Assembly (NCBI RefSeq): GCF_013141775.1
Contig: NZ_WHOB01000097.1
Location: 274,742 to 338,741, forward strand
DNA length: 64,000 nt
From: Paenibacillus phytohabitans
GTDB taxonomy: Bacteria > Bacillota > Bacilli > Paenibacillales > Paenibacillaceae
Direction: 5' to 3'
Below are positions 42,302 through 50,175 of the stretch, piece after piece. A program made the position numbers and the translations under genes. A model generated the notes under the pieces. It searched no databases, was not told the origin of the DNA, and worked only from the letters and a program-made list of their open reading frames with translations. Positions within the stretch are counted from its first letter, which is position 1. Each line of letters begins with the position of its first letter.

Positions 42302-42331
42302 AGTCAGCCTCTACAGGCTGGCTTTTTCTTT
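42302..42331 (+). terminator. intrinsic terminator after the Rpn-type gene
   Basis: AGTCAGCCT pairs with AGGCTGGCT (one G-T) around CTAC, followed by TTTTCTTTT. Confidence 0.8.
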
Positions 42332-42361
42332 TATCCTCTTAATATCTCTGCTGACCTATAA

Positions 42362-42429
42362 CTCGACAAAAAAAACGTAAGTACGCCCCCCAAGTTTAGA
42401 CAGACTTTGAATGCGAGAGTTCCTATACT
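42362..42429 (+). promoter_or_regulatory. Spo0A-type promoter of spoIIGA-sigE
   Basis: TATACT (42424-42429) as -10. Two reverse-orientation 0A-like boxes, CTCGACA (42362-42368) and TTAGACA (42396-42402), each match TTCGACA at six of seven positions. The second lies where a -35 with 22-bp spacing would fall, the known odd spacing of the B. subtilis spoIIG promoter that Spo0A~P and SigA use. This fits onset of the mother-cell programme. Confidence 0.6.
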
Positions 42430-42493
42430 AATCTTATCGTCTAAAAAGAGAGCCTTCACCCTGGCCTCCGGCTAGATATCCGTTACCAGGCAG

Positions 42494-43459
42494 GTGAAAA
42501 CACTGGTTGTTTATATTGACTTGATCTTCGCCGCCAATCTGCTGATCGACGGAATTCTATTGTGGCTGACCAGCTGGCTGGTCAAGCTGAAGGTGTCCTG
42601 GTGGCGCCTGTCTCTCTCTGCGCTGGTTGGCGCGCTCTATGTCGTGATGATGTTTGTACCGGAGCTGTCCTTCATGTACACCTTCCTCATCAAATTCGGG
42701 TTGTCGGTAGTGATGCTGTGGATCGCGTTCGGATTTAGAAGTCTGCAAAGCTATCTTCGTGCATTAGGGGCATTTTATATCATTAATTTTGCGGCGGCAG
42801 GAGGTATAGTAGGGATTCATTATTTGCTGCAAAGCTCAGGCGACATCTGGAACGGGATTATCTTTACTTCTTCAGGCGGCCAAGCTTACCGGTTGAAAAT
42901 TGGATTCTGGTTCGTGCTTGCGATGCTTCCGCTGGTGCTTCTTCTCTTCAAGCTGATTCAATCCTCGCGCAGGCGCAGGGAGCAGCTGGAGACATATATC
43001 GGTGAAGTGACCGTGGAGATTGACGGAGTATCTGTTACCTGTCCAGGGCTGCTGGACACCGGAAACCGGCTCAATGATCCGCTTACGCGAATTCCGGTCA
43101 TGGTTATGGAATCCTCACTATGGGAAGGCCATCTGCCGGCCTCATGGAAAGGGAGGCTGACACAGACAGGGGCAGATACACTTGTGCTGGAAGCGGACGG
43201 GCAGTCGTTTGCGTGGCAGGACAGAATACGGCTGGTGCCGTACAGAGGCGTTAACCGCGGGGCATCCTTCATGCTCGCGTTGAAGCCGGATTCAGTGATG
43301 ATAAAGCTTGGCGGAGAAACCTTTTACAGCAAGAGGGTTCTCATCGGGCTGGATGGCGGGACACTGTCGGGAGACGGAGCGTACCGGGCGGTCATACATC
43401 CTGACCTGACCCACAATGAGAGCGCTGTAGAGGCGCCGGCAGACAAGGCTATGAGTTAA
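42494..43459 (+). CDS. spoIIGA: sporulation sigma-E processing aspartic peptidase SpoIIGA
   Basis: Membrane protease that removes the pro-sequence of SigE after a signal from the forespore (SpoIIR). 321 residues: five membrane helices in the first half (about 5-155), then a cytosolic domain with the single retroviral-like aspartic protease motif LLDTGN (Asp188), which must dimerise to act. GTG start with only a weak purine stretch before it, so initiation may be inefficient. sigE follows 23 bp downstream, as in B. subtilis. Confidence 0.92.
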   Translation: MKTLVVYIDLIFAANLLIDGILLWLTSWLVKLKVSWWRLSLSALVGALYVVMMFVPELSFMYTFLIKFGLSVVMLWIAFGFRSLQSYLRALGAFYIINFAAAGGIVGIHYLLQSSGDIWNGIIFTSSGGQAYRLKIGFWFVLAMLPLVLLLFKLIQSSRRRREQLETYIGEVTVEIDGVSVTCPGLLDTGNRLNDPLTRIPVMVMESSLWEGHLPASWKGRLTQTGADTLVLEADGQSFAWQDRIRLVPYRGVNRGASFMLALKPDSVMIKLGGETFYSKRVLIGLDGGTLSGDGAYRAVIHPDLTHNESAVEAPADKAMS

Positions 43460-43482
43460 GGAACATATAGGAGGAACAATAA

Positions 43483-44202
43483 ATGGTCAAATTCAAACTT
43501 GTGCTGCAACTGCAGTATTATCGCATGCTGTTTCTGCTGGGACTGAAGAGCCAGGAAATTTATTATATCGGGGGCAGTGAAGCGCTGCCTCCTCCGCTTA
43601 CACGGGAAGAGGAAGAATTCCTGCTGCAGCGGCTCTCAAGCGGTGATGCGGCAGTCCGGGCCATGCTGATTGAACGCAACCTGCGGCTGGTGGTGTATAT
43701 CGCCCGGAAATTCGAGAACACAGGGATTAATATCGAGGATCTTGTTTCCATCGGGGCGATTGGACTGATTAAGGCGGTCAATACCTTTGATCCGGAGAAA
43801 AAAATAAAACTGGCCACCTATGCCTCACGCTGCATTGAGAATGAAATTCTGATGTATCTGCGGCGCAACAGCAAAACTAGAAGCGAGGTTTCTTTTGATG
43901 AACCTCTGAATATTGACTGGGACGGCAACGAGCTGCTGTTATCGGATGTGCTGGGAACGGAGAATGACACGATTTACCGGAATATCGAAGAACAGGTGGA
44001 CCGCAAGCTGCTGCAGAAGGCGCTGGAGAAGCTCAGTGAACGGGAAAGATTAATTATGGAGCTGCGGTTCGGACTGCGCGGCGGTGAGGAAAAAACCCAA
44101 AAGGATGTTGCTGATTTGCTTGGCATTTCCCAATCCTACATCTCGCGGCTGGAGAAAAGAATTATCAAGCGGCTGCGCAAGGAGTTCAACAAGATGGTGT
44201 AA
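43483..44202 (+). CDS. sigE: RNA polymerase sporulation sigma factor SigE precursor
   Basis: First mother-cell sigma factor. 239 residues. The hydrophobic pro-sequence (about 1-27, LVLQLQYYRMLFLLGL) is the part removed by SpoIIGA. Then region 2 with NLRLVVYIARKFENTGINIEDLVSIGAIGLIKAVNTFD and region 4 ending in the helix-turn-helix (TQKDVADLLGISQSYISRLEKRI). AGGAGG upstream of the ATG. It lies in an operon with its protease gene. Confidence 0.96.
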   Translation: MVKFKLVLQLQYYRMLFLLGLKSQEIYYIGGSEALPPPLTREEEEFLLQRLSSGDAAVRAMLIERNLRLVVYIARKFENTGINIEDLVSIGAIGLIKAVNTFDPEKKIKLATYASRCIENEILMYLRRNSKTRSEVSFDEPLNIDWDGNELLLSDVLGTENDTIYRNIEEQVDRKLLQKALEKLSERERLIMELRFGLRGGEEKTQKDVADLLGISQSYISRLEKRIIKRLRKEFNKMV

Positions 44203-44217
44203 GCTGAAGGAACCGAG

Positions 44218-44246
44218 GAATAAAATGCCGGACCGGGGAGATAATG
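44218..44246 (+). promoter_or_regulatory. candidate SigF promoter of sigG
   Basis: GAATA (44218-44222) and GGAGATAATG (44237-44246), 14 bp apart. The -10 fits the SigF pattern GGnrAnAnTw at nine of ten positions; the -35 differs from GYWTA at one. B. subtilis spoIIIG is known to depend on SigF. The spacing is one shorter than usual. Confidence 0.45.
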
Positions 44247-44280
44247 TACAGTAATGTTTCTCCTTGGGAGGTAAATCATC

Positions 44281-45063
44281 ATGACCCGAAATAAAGTCGA
44301 GATTTGCGGTGTGGACACCGCTAAGCTACCCGTTCTTACGAACGTGGAAATGCGGGCATTGTTCACTTCGCTGCAGCAGCAGGGCGAGCGATCCGCCAGA
44401 GAGAAATTGGTAAATGGTAACCTTAGACTTGTTCTTAGCGTAATTCAAAGGTTCAATAATCGTGGGGAGTTCGTGGATGATCTGTTTCAGGTAGGCTGCA
44501 TCGGACTCATGAAAGCCATCGATAATTTTGATTTATCGCAGAATGTCAAGTTCTCTACCTATGCGGTGCCGATGATCATCGGAGAGATCCGCCGCTACTT
44601 GCGTGACAACAACCCGATCCGGGTATCGCGCTCGCTGCGGGATATTGCCTATAAGGCCCTTCAGGTCCGTGACAGCCTGACCAATCAGAATTCGCGGGAA
44701 CCGACGATCCTCGAAATTTCAGAAGCGCTCGGGGTACCTAAAGAGGATGTCGTCTTTGCCCTTGATGCTATTCAGGACCCGGTATCCCTGTTCGAGCCGA
44801 TCTATCATGACGGCGGTGATCCGATCTATGTGATGGATCAGATCAGCGATGATAAGAACAAAGATGTATCCTGGATTGAAGAGATTGCTCTTCGTGAAGC
44901 CATGCAGCGGCTGGGACAGCGCGAGAAACGTATTTTGTCCATGCGGTTCTTTGAAGGTAAAACCCAGATGGAGGTAGCGGATGAGATTGGGATCTCACAG
45001 GCGCAGGTATCGCGGCTTGAGAAGTCGGCTATCCAGCAAATGCAAAAGCATGTGAAGTCTTAA
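44281..45063 (+). CDS. sigG: RNA polymerase sporulation sigma factor SigG
   Basis: Late forespore sigma factor for spore DNA protection and germination genes. 260 residues, no pro-sequence. The N-terminus MTRNKVEICGVDTAKLPVL is the SigG hallmark that contacts anti-sigma factors; region 2 contains NGNLRLVLSVIQRFNNRGEFVDDLFQVGCIGLMKAIDNFD; region 4 ends in TQMEVADEIGISQAQVSRLEKSAI. GGGAGGT before the ATG. Separated from sigE by 78 bp carrying a likely SigF promoter. Confidence 0.97.
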   Translation: MTRNKVEICGVDTAKLPVLTNVEMRALFTSLQQQGERSAREKLVNGNLRLVLSVIQRFNNRGEFVDDLFQVGCIGLMKAIDNFDLSQNVKFSTYAVPMIIGEIRRYLRDNNPIRVSRSLRDIAYKALQVRDSLTNQNSREPTILEISEALGVPKEDVVFALDAIQDPVSLFEPIYHDGGDPIYVMDQISDDKNKDVSWIEEIALREAMQRLGQREKRILSMRFFEGKTQMEVADEIGISQAQVSRLEKSAIQQMQKHVKS

Positions 45064-45086
45064 ACAGCAGGCTATAGATAAGCGGG

Positions 45087-45131
45087 GGATATTCCGGAAG
45101 GCGCGTGAGCAGCTGCCCGGGGTATCCTTTT
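45087..45131 (+). terminator. intrinsic terminator after sigG
   Basis: GGATATTCCGG (45087-45097) pairs with CCGGGGTATCC (45117-45127) through 11 pairs including two G-U, followed by TTTTG. Confidence 0.7.
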
Positions 45132-45228
45132 GTATGTAACGGCGAAGGCCGGAAATGAATTAAGACATGTTGCCAAGCCTTAAGGACATATACTGGAGCT
45201 ATAGGTCTGAATGTACAGGGGTGGCAGG

Positions 45229-45573
45229 ATGAATGAAGATTCCGTAGGGTCAGGCAAAAAGATGAAAATTTCTGATTTTCAAACCAAGGATGTCATTAAT
45301 ATTGTGGACGGCAAGCGGCTCGGGCAGATTAGTGATCTGGAGCTGGATCTGCGCCGCGGGGTTATTGATGCCATCATCGTACCGGGATATACAAGGTTCA
45401 TGGGACTGTTCGGAGGCGGTGCCGATCTGATTATCCCGTGGCGGAATATCGTCAAGATCGGTGCCGATGTCGTCCTGGTGAAGATTGAGGAATCCCGGAT
45501 GCCTCAGGGCCAGGAAGAGCGGGAGATGATGTATCTGGAGCGGCCGGAACGCAGCGAGCGGCGCACTTATTAA
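45229..45573 (+). CDS. ylmC: YlmC/YmxH family PRC-barrel protein
   Basis: 114 residues. A PRC-barrel core (MKISDFQTKDVINIVDGKRLGQISDLELD, then GVIDAIIVPGY, and LIIPWRNIVKIGADVVLV) followed by a charged tail. The YlmC/YmxH subgroup is sporulation-associated with unknown function. Start ATG 45229 with AGGGGTGG upstream; ATG 45211 and ATG 45262 are alternatives. Follows sigG as in B. subtilis, but ylmA is absent. Confidence 0.82.
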   Translation: MNEDSVGSGKKMKISDFQTKDVINIVDGKRLGQISDLELDLRRGVIDAIIVPGYTRFMGLFGGGADLIIPWRNIVKIGADVVLVKIEESRMPQGQEEREMMYLERPERSERRTY

Positions 45574-45631
45574 TCGGGTGCGTCTTTTTTCTGCGGATAT
45601 AGGTAAAGGCATAGGGTGGGCTCAGTCGGGT

Positions 45632-45681
45632 CCCCGCAAAGTACTTGGATAGGCATCGGAGCATAACATCGCTTTGTGGGG
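45632..45681. repeat. 50-bp repeat with inverted ends, copy 1
   Basis: Begins CCCCGCAAAG and ends CTTTGTGGGG (a 10-bp inverted repeat with one G-T), with core GTACTTGGATAGGCATCGGA. It matches copy 2 at 47 of 50 bases. Non-coding, between ylmC and pgeF. Looks like a small dispersed hairpin (MITE- or REP-like) element. Confidence 0.8.
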
Positions 45682-45709
45682 ATTATTTTGTCTGGCAGGT
45701 TTTCGGGGT

Positions 45710-45759
45710 CCCCGCAAAGTACTTGGATGGGCATCGGAGCGTAACATCACTTTGTGGGG
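45710..45759. repeat. 50-bp repeat with inverted ends, copy 2
   Basis: Same length and ends as copy 1, 78 bp downstream, with three substitutions. It lies about 50 bp before the pgeF start, so it is probably in the pgeF leader. The frame open across it is not taken as coding because the ribosome site and family N-terminus place the pgeF start at 45809. Confidence 0.8.
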
Positions 45760-45808
45760 TAGAGTTTATGGGGCTGAGTTTATGTTACACTTAAGCGGAG
45801 GTGAAGAT

Positions 45809-46666
45809 ATGGAACCGTTTATGCGGAGTGACGGAACGCCTATGCTGCTTCATCTGGAGCCGTGGCGAGAGAAGTATAATGCAATCACAGCAGGATTCAC
45901 AGGCAGAGAAGGCGGCAGCGGTACGAAGCCGTATGACAGCTTCAACTGTGCATTTCATGTCGGTGATGATCCGGCTGTTGTGCTCAGCAACAGGAAGCTG
46001 CTGGCGGAAAGTCTTGGTTTCGGGCTCCAGTCCTGGACCTGCGGAGAACAAACCCATGGTAAGGATATAGCAGTAATTACAGAACAGGACCGCGGAAAAG
46101 GCAGCCTGGACCGGTCTACAGCTTTTCAGGCTACCGACGGGCTCCTGACGAATGTGCCGGGTGTGCTGCTGACTTCCTTTTATGCGGATTGTGTGCCGCT
46201 CTACTTCTATGACCCCGTGCACAGTGTTGTGGGGCTGGCGCATGCAGGCTGGAAGGGGACTGTGGCAGAGATCGCAGCAGCGATGGTGGACAGAATGACT
46301 CAGGAGTATGGAAGCCGTCCAGAGGATATCCAGGCTGCCATAGGCCCTTCGATTGGCGAATGCTGCTACGAGGTAGATGATTATGTAATGGACCACGTCC
46401 GCCGGCTGGAGGCCGGGCTGAACCCGCTGATGATGGTGGAAGGGGCGCCGGACTTATATAGAAGCTCGGATAAGGACAGCAGCAAAAGTATGCTTAACTT
46501 GAAAGAAATGAATCAACGCATTATGATAAAAGCAGGAATATTGCCGACTCATATCGAATGTACAACTTGGTGTACAAGCTGTAACAGTGATCTGTTCTTT
46601 TCGTACCGCAAGGAAAATGGGGTTACGGGGAGAATGACGAGCTGGATCGGAATAAAGGAGAGTTGA
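45809..46666 (+). CDS. pgeF: peptidoglycan editing factor PgeF (YlmD, laccase-domain/DUF152)
   Basis: Cu-oxidase_4 (laccase-like, DUF152) fold. E. coli PgeF (YfiH) keeps L-Ser out of stem peptides; purine nucleoside activity is also reported for the family. 285 residues. Metal ligands and substrate residues lie in TCGEQTHGKDI (His near 80), FYADCVPLYFYDP (Cys near 131), GLAHAGWKGT (His near 149), and IGPSIGECCYEV. ATG 45809 with GGAGGTGAA in front. It heads the ylmD-ylmE-sepF-ylmG-ylmH run. Confidence 0.92.
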   Translation: MEPFMRSDGTPMLLHLEPWREKYNAITAGFTGREGGSGTKPYDSFNCAFHVGDDPAVVLSNRKLLAESLGFGLQSWTCGEQTHGKDIAVITEQDRGKGSLDRSTAFQATDGLLTNVPGVLLTSFYADCVPLYFYDPVHSVVGLAHAGWKGTVAEIAAAMVDRMTQEYGSRPEDIQAAIGPSIGECCYEVDDYVMDHVRRLEAGLNPLMMVEGAPDLYRSSDKDSSKSMLNLKEMNQRIMIKAGILPTHIECTTWCTSCNSDLFFSYRKENGVTGRMTSWIGIKES

Positions 46667-46669
46667 ATT

Positions 46670-47353
46670 TTGGCCTCATTACAGGAAAGAATCGCCATCA
46701 CCCTGGAACGTGTCGCACAGGCCTGCGCTGTCAGCGGCCGTGATGTAAGTGACGTCAAGGTTATCGCGGTGACGAAATATGTACCTCTGGATACGGTAGC
46801 CGCTGTGCTGGAAGCAGGGCTCACGGAGATTGCGGAGAGCCGCTGGCAGGATGCAGAGCCTAAATGGAATGCGCTTGGACACAAGGGAATCTGGCACTTT
46901 ATCGGGCATTTGCAGACCAATAAGGTAAAAGACGTTATAGGTAAATTTGAATATATACACTCGCTCGACCGGCTATCGCTGGCACGGGAGCTGCACAAGA
47001 AGGCGGACGCCGCCGGACTGGATGTTAAGGTGTTCCTGCAGGTGAATATTTCCGGAGAAGATACGAAGTTCGGTTTGCCGCCCGAAGCGGTGGAGGGTTT
47101 CCTGAAGGACATCGCCCCGCTAAGCCGTGTGAAGGTAATCGGACTGATGACCATGGCTCCGCACGAGGAAGATCCGGAGCTTACCCGTCCCGTATTCCGG
47201 GGGCTGCGTGAGCTGCGCGATTCGCTTAATCAGCTTGCTTTGACACCTGAGCCTATACAAGAGCTGTCGATGGGAATGTCGAATGATTTTGAAGTGGCGA
47301 TACAGGAAGGAGCCACCCGGGTGCGCCTGGGTACGGTACTAGTAGGTCATTAG
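46670..47353 (+). CDS. ylmE: PLP homeostasis protein YggS/YlmE (PLPBP family)
   Basis: Pyridoxal-phosphate-binding protein that buffers PLP and affects amino-acid pools. 227 residues in a single TIM barrel: VKVIAVTKYV holds the PLP Lys (about 36), AESRWQDAEPKW, WHFIGHLQTNKVK, QVNISGEDTKFG, GLMTMAP, and LSMGMSNDFEVAIQEGATRVRLG, the phosphate-binding end. TTG start with AAAGGAG 9 bases before. 3 bp after pgeF, and overlapping the sepF ribosome site. Confidence 0.93.
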   Translation: MASLQERIAITLERVAQACAVSGRDVSDVKVIAVTKYVPLDTVAAVLEAGLTEIAESRWQDAEPKWNALGHKGIWHFIGHLQTNKVKDVIGKFEYIHSLDRLSLARELHKKADAAGLDVKVFLQVNISGEDTKFGLPPEAVEGFLKDIAPLSRVKVIGLMTMAPHEEDPELTRPVFRGLRELRDSLNQLALTPEPIQELSMGMSNDFEVAIQEGATRVRLGTVLVGH

Positions 47354-47364
47354 GAGGGAGATTG

Positions 47365-47808
47365 ATGGGCGTGATGAACCGGTTTATGAGTTTCTTGGGT
47401 TTGCAGGAGGAAGAGGAAATAGTGGAGCGGGAGCAAATTTCCCGTGATGAGGATGAATACGAACCCGCCCCTGTAGAAACACGCAAAAATCAGCGGGCCA
47501 ACGTCGTCAGTATCCATTCGCAAAAAAATGTGAAGGTTGTGCTCTACGAGCCGCGTTCGTATGACGAGGCCCAGGAGATTGCCGACCATCTGCGTGCGCA
47601 CCGCACGGTAGTTATTAATTTGCAGCGGGTGCGTAACGATCAGGCAATGAGGATTATTGATTTTTTAAGCGGAACGGTTTATGCCCTGGGTGGAGGAATA
47701 TCCAAGATTGGGGGCAATATATTTATGTGCACTCCAGATACAGTGGAAATTCAAGGCTCCATAACAGAAATTCTTGGTGACGATCAAGACTACAACAGAA
47801 TGAGGTGA
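47365..47808 (+). CDS. sepF: cell division protein SepF
   Basis: Polymer-forming Z-ring anchor that binds membrane and the FtsZ tail. 147 residues. The N-terminal amphipathic helix (MGVMNRFMSFLGLQEEE) binds lipid, an acidic/disordered linker follows, then the SepF core (about 60-140: EPRSYDEAQEIADHLRAHRT and FLSGTVYALGGGISKIGGNIF). ATG 47365 chosen for spacing behind AGGAGGGA; TTG 47362 is an alternative. Confidence 0.94.
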   Translation: MGVMNRFMSFLGLQEEEEIVEREQISRDEDEYEPAPVETRKNQRANVVSIHSQKNVKVVLYEPRSYDEAQEIADHLRAHRTVVINLQRVRNDQAMRIIDFLSGTVYALGGGISKIGGNIFMCTPDTVEIQGSITEILGDDQDYNRMR

Positions 47809-47815
47809 GCAGGTT

Positions 47816-48085
47816 TTGGATCAAATATCTTCAATTATAGACATCCTATTTACAATTTACTATTACATGATTATCGTATACATTCTCATGTCCTGGCTGC
47901 CTAATCTGCGTGAGAACTTTATCGGTGAGCTGCTTGGCAAGCTTGTGGAGCCGTATCTTACGCCATTCCGGAAAATCATCCCGCCTCTGTTCGGAACCAT
48001 CGACATCTCCCCGATTATTGCGATCGTGGTGCTCCGGTTTGCGGTAGGCGGGCTTCATTCCATTGTGGCCCTGGTGTTCGGCTAA
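47816..48085 (+). CDS. ylmG: YggT family membrane protein (YlmG)
   Basis: 89 residues with two membrane helices separated by a loop carrying the family motif SWLPNLREN and EPYLTPFRKIIPPLFGTIDISPI. YlmG/YggT proteins lie next to sepF throughout Gram-positives and cyanobacteria and are linked to division and nucleoid or septum placement. TTG start with GAGGTGAG upstream, 7 bp after sepF. Confidence 0.92.
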   Translation: MDQISSIIDILFTIYYYMIIVYILMSWLPNLRENFIGELLGKLVEPYLTPFRKIIPPLFGTIDISPIIAIVVLRFAVGGLHSIVALVFG

Positions 48086-48089
48086 TCAC

Positions 48090-48872
48090 ATGAAGAATGA
48101 AATTTACGGCCACTTCCACCCGGATGAACGGCAATTTGTGGACAAGGCCTGGGAATGGGTTACGAATGCAGGAGAGTACCATGAGACCAAGCTGACTGAA
48201 TTTCTCGATCCCCGTCAGGGTTATATACTGCAGAGCCTGGTGAACCGCCACCCCGATGTCATTGTACGCTGGGAGGGCGGTTCTGACGATGCCGAGCGGA
48301 AGCGGGCTATGGTTGCGCCGGATTACCGTGATCTCACGGGTGAGGACATGGAGCTGAAGGTGCTGGCCATTACCTCGGGGGAGCAGAAATTCCTTGCGCT
48401 GGAGCATGGTGATTATATGGGGGCCATCCTGGGACTGGGCATCAAAAGAGGCAAGATCGGTGATATTCATGTGCTGGAGGACGGCTGTCACGTTGTGGTA
48501 GCTGAGGATATCGCCGATTATTTGTCCATGAATCTGACCGGTGTACACCGGATCAACGTTAGTACAGAGATACTGCCATTATCCGGCTTACGCAGCAGCC
48601 AGGTTAAGCTGGAGACGATGGATTTCACCGTGGCTTCCCTGAGACTTGACGGAATTGCAGCGGATGTGACCCGGCTAAGCCGGAGCAAAATTCTGGCTCC
48701 CATCAAAGCCGGACGGGTGCGGGTGAACTGGAAGGTAGAGGAGGATCCGTCCTGCAGTCTGAAAGACGGTGATGTAGTTTCGATCCAGGGCTTCGGGCGG
48801 TTCAAGGTGCTGGAGATCGGCAGCTTGACGAAGAAAGGCCGTTACCGGATTCTGGTAGGCAAATTTGTCTGA
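48090..48872 (+). CDS. ylmH: YlmH family S4-domain RNA-binding protein
   Basis: 260 residues. An N-terminal alpha/beta domain (about 1-170, with HPDVIVRWEGGSDDAERKRA and LGLGIKRGKIGDI) and a C-terminal S4 RNA-binding domain (about 180-250, LRLDGIAADVTRLSRSKILA onward). YlmH of B. subtilis binds the ribosome and helps rescue stalled nascent chains. ATG 48090 starts 4 bp after ylmG without a clear ribosome site, so it is probably translationally coupled. Confidence 0.9.
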   Translation: MKNEIYGHFHPDERQFVDKAWEWVTNAGEYHETKLTEFLDPRQGYILQSLVNRHPDVIVRWEGGSDDAERKRAMVAPDYRDLTGEDMELKVLAITSGEQKFLALEHGDYMGAILGLGIKRGKIGDIHVLEDGCHVVVAEDIADYLSMNLTGVHRINVSTEILPLSGLRSSQVKLETMDFTVASLRLDGIAADVTRLSRSKILAPIKAGRVRVNWKVEEDPSCSLKDGDVVSIQGFGRFKVLEIGSLTKKGRYRILVGKFV

Positions 48873-49037
48873 GTTCTTTGCAGGATTACAGGCGTGCTTG
48901 TCGAAATTGATATTCTCAAGGGAAACACCCCCCTTCACTTTTGGGGATATCCAAGCAAGCAGTCTTTCATCTTTGTCATCCGGACAGACTATCGTTCAGG
49001 GACAATGGATGTCCGAAATTTCTAGGAGGTGCACAGC

Positions 49038-49523
49038 ATGCCATTAACACCGCTCGATATACATAACAAGGAATTCTCTCGGAGAATCCGCGGTTATGAC
49101 GAAGATGAGGTCAACGAATTTCTGGATCAGGTCATTAAGGATTACGAAAGCGTTATTCGTGAGAACAAAGAGCTGCACAACCAGCTTTTATCCATTCAGG
49201 AACGCCTTGATCATTTTGTCAATATTGAAGAAAGCCTGTCCAAGACCATTATCGTAGCTCAGGAGGCTGCAGATGATGTGAAGAACAACTCCAAAAAAGA
49301 GTCACAGCTGATCCTCAAGGAAGCGGAAAAAAATGCGGACCGGATTATCAACGAAGCGTTGTCCAAATCCCGCAAGGTAGCGATCGAGACAGAAGAGCTG
49401 CGCAAGCAGGCTTCAATCTACCGTACCCGTTTCCGGACCCTGCTGGAAGCCCAGCTGGAGCTGCTGTCGCAGGATGACTGGAATGCGCTTGAGAGCCGCG
49501 AGGTTACTGAGAACGCCTTGTGA
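49038..49523 (+). CDS. divIVA: cell division and polarity protein DivIVA
   Basis: Curvature-sensing coiled-coil protein at septa and poles that places Min proteins and, in sporulation, chromosome anchors. 161 residues. The membrane-binding N-domain MPLTPLDIHNKEFSRRIRGY is typical, then a long coiled coil (about 30-145) with a break near 65-75. ATG 49038 behind AGGAGG. In B. subtilis ileS follows at once; here a 13.4-kb island intervenes. Confidence 0.94.
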   Translation: MPLTPLDIHNKEFSRRIRGYDEDEVNEFLDQVIKDYESVIRENKELHNQLLSIQERLDHFVNIEESLSKTIIVAQEAADDVKNNSKKESQLILKEAEKNADRIINEALSKSRKVAIETEELRKQASIYRTRFRTLLEAQLELLSQDDWNALESREVTENAL

Positions 49524-49550
49524 GCGGGAATCCGGGCCATTCATTTGAAT

Positions 49551-49622
49551 AAAAAACTCCTTAGTAGAAGTTATTGATCTTGTTTGTTTAATAAACAAGA
49601 CTTCTACAAAGGAGTTTTTTTG
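49551..49622. terminator. long bidirectional terminator at the island's left edge
   Basis: AAAAACTCCTT and GTAGAAGT on the left pair with ACTTCTAC and AAGGAGTTTTT on the right; inside, CTTGTTT and AAACAAG form a second stem. A-runs and T-runs on both sides let it end divIVA (plus) and the 145-residue protein gene (minus). It marks the border between backbone and accessory genes. Confidence 0.92.
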
Positions 49623-49626
49623 TGTT

Positions 49627-50064
49627 TTATTGCGGCGCAAAAACCTTTGCAGTAATGATAACAGGGCCGGTTACAGTGATGTCTCCCTGAAGATCCTCTT
49701 GGTTTGTGGCAAATACCTGAAAAACATGATGTCCTACAGATACATTCCTAAGGATGGTCTGGAACATTGTGGTCATTTGAAGCGGCTCATCTTCATCGTT
49801 CGAAACGGACTGTTGTTCAGCACTGCCTACAAGGATTCCATCCACAAGGACTTGTAGTAAAAGCTTCGGCTGAACGGGCGGGGTAGCAAATACGTTGGTC
49901 ACCTGCCAGCCTACGGTTGTAGTAAGTTCTAAAAAATTTATTGAAGTAGGAACACCAGCACCAAATTCTAATATTAAAGTTGGTGTTGCCTGAACTGGAG
50001 CGACTACTCCATGGCTCAGATTGGTTTGAAGACTCCTGACAAATTCAACTAAGGTATACGCCAT
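49627..50064 (-). CDS. 145-residue beta-rich protein, probable spore-surface protein (unrecognised)
   Basis: No signal peptide or membrane segment. The sequence is rich in Val, Thr, Leu and alternating polar/non-polar stretches (PTLILEFGAGVPTSINFLEL, LLLQVLVDGILVGS, ITVTGPVIITAKVFAPQ), suggesting a beta-sandwich. No Lys in the first 60 residues, almost no Cys. I do not recognise the family. GGAGGTG precedes the ATG and a very good SigK-like promoter lies upstream, so it may be made in the late mother cell and be a coat or crust protein, perhaps the acceptor of the glycan made by the neighbouring genes. That role is inference. Confidence 0.6.
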   Translation of the reverse strand: MAYTLVEFVRSLQTNLSHGVVAPVQATPTLILEFGAGVPTSINFLELTTTVGWQVTNVFATPPVQPKLLLQVLVDGILVGSAEQQSVSNDEDEPLQMTTMFQTILRNVSVGHHVFQVFATNQEDLQGDITVTGPVIITAKVFAPQ

Positions 50065-50091
50065 TTTTTCACCTCCAATTTTTCATAATCA

Positions 50092-50120
50092 CATTATATG
50101 GACTTGGTGGATATTATGTT
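50092..50120 (-). promoter_or_regulatory. candidate SigK promoter of the 145-residue protein gene
   Basis: On the minus strand AACA (50117-50120), a 16-bp spacer, and CATATAATG (50092-50100). This fits the late mother-cell pattern mACm-N16-CATAnnnTa at all but the last position. CATATAAT also resembles a SigA -10, but no -35 TTGACA is present. The start codon is 28 bp downstream. Confidence 0.5.
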
Positions 50121-50175
50121 TGAGACACCATCCTATACTTAAGAATAATCTGTGATTTGCAAAGGAGGACTAGAG

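Noticed and set aside
45674..45808. N-terminal extension of PgeF through the second 50-bp repeat
   Set aside because: ATG 45809 has GGAGGTGAA in place and gives the normal family length; the extension is repeat DNA.
48865..49047. 60-codon frame between ylmH and divIVA
   Set aside because: No ribosome site and no coding character; the region is a leader for divIVA.
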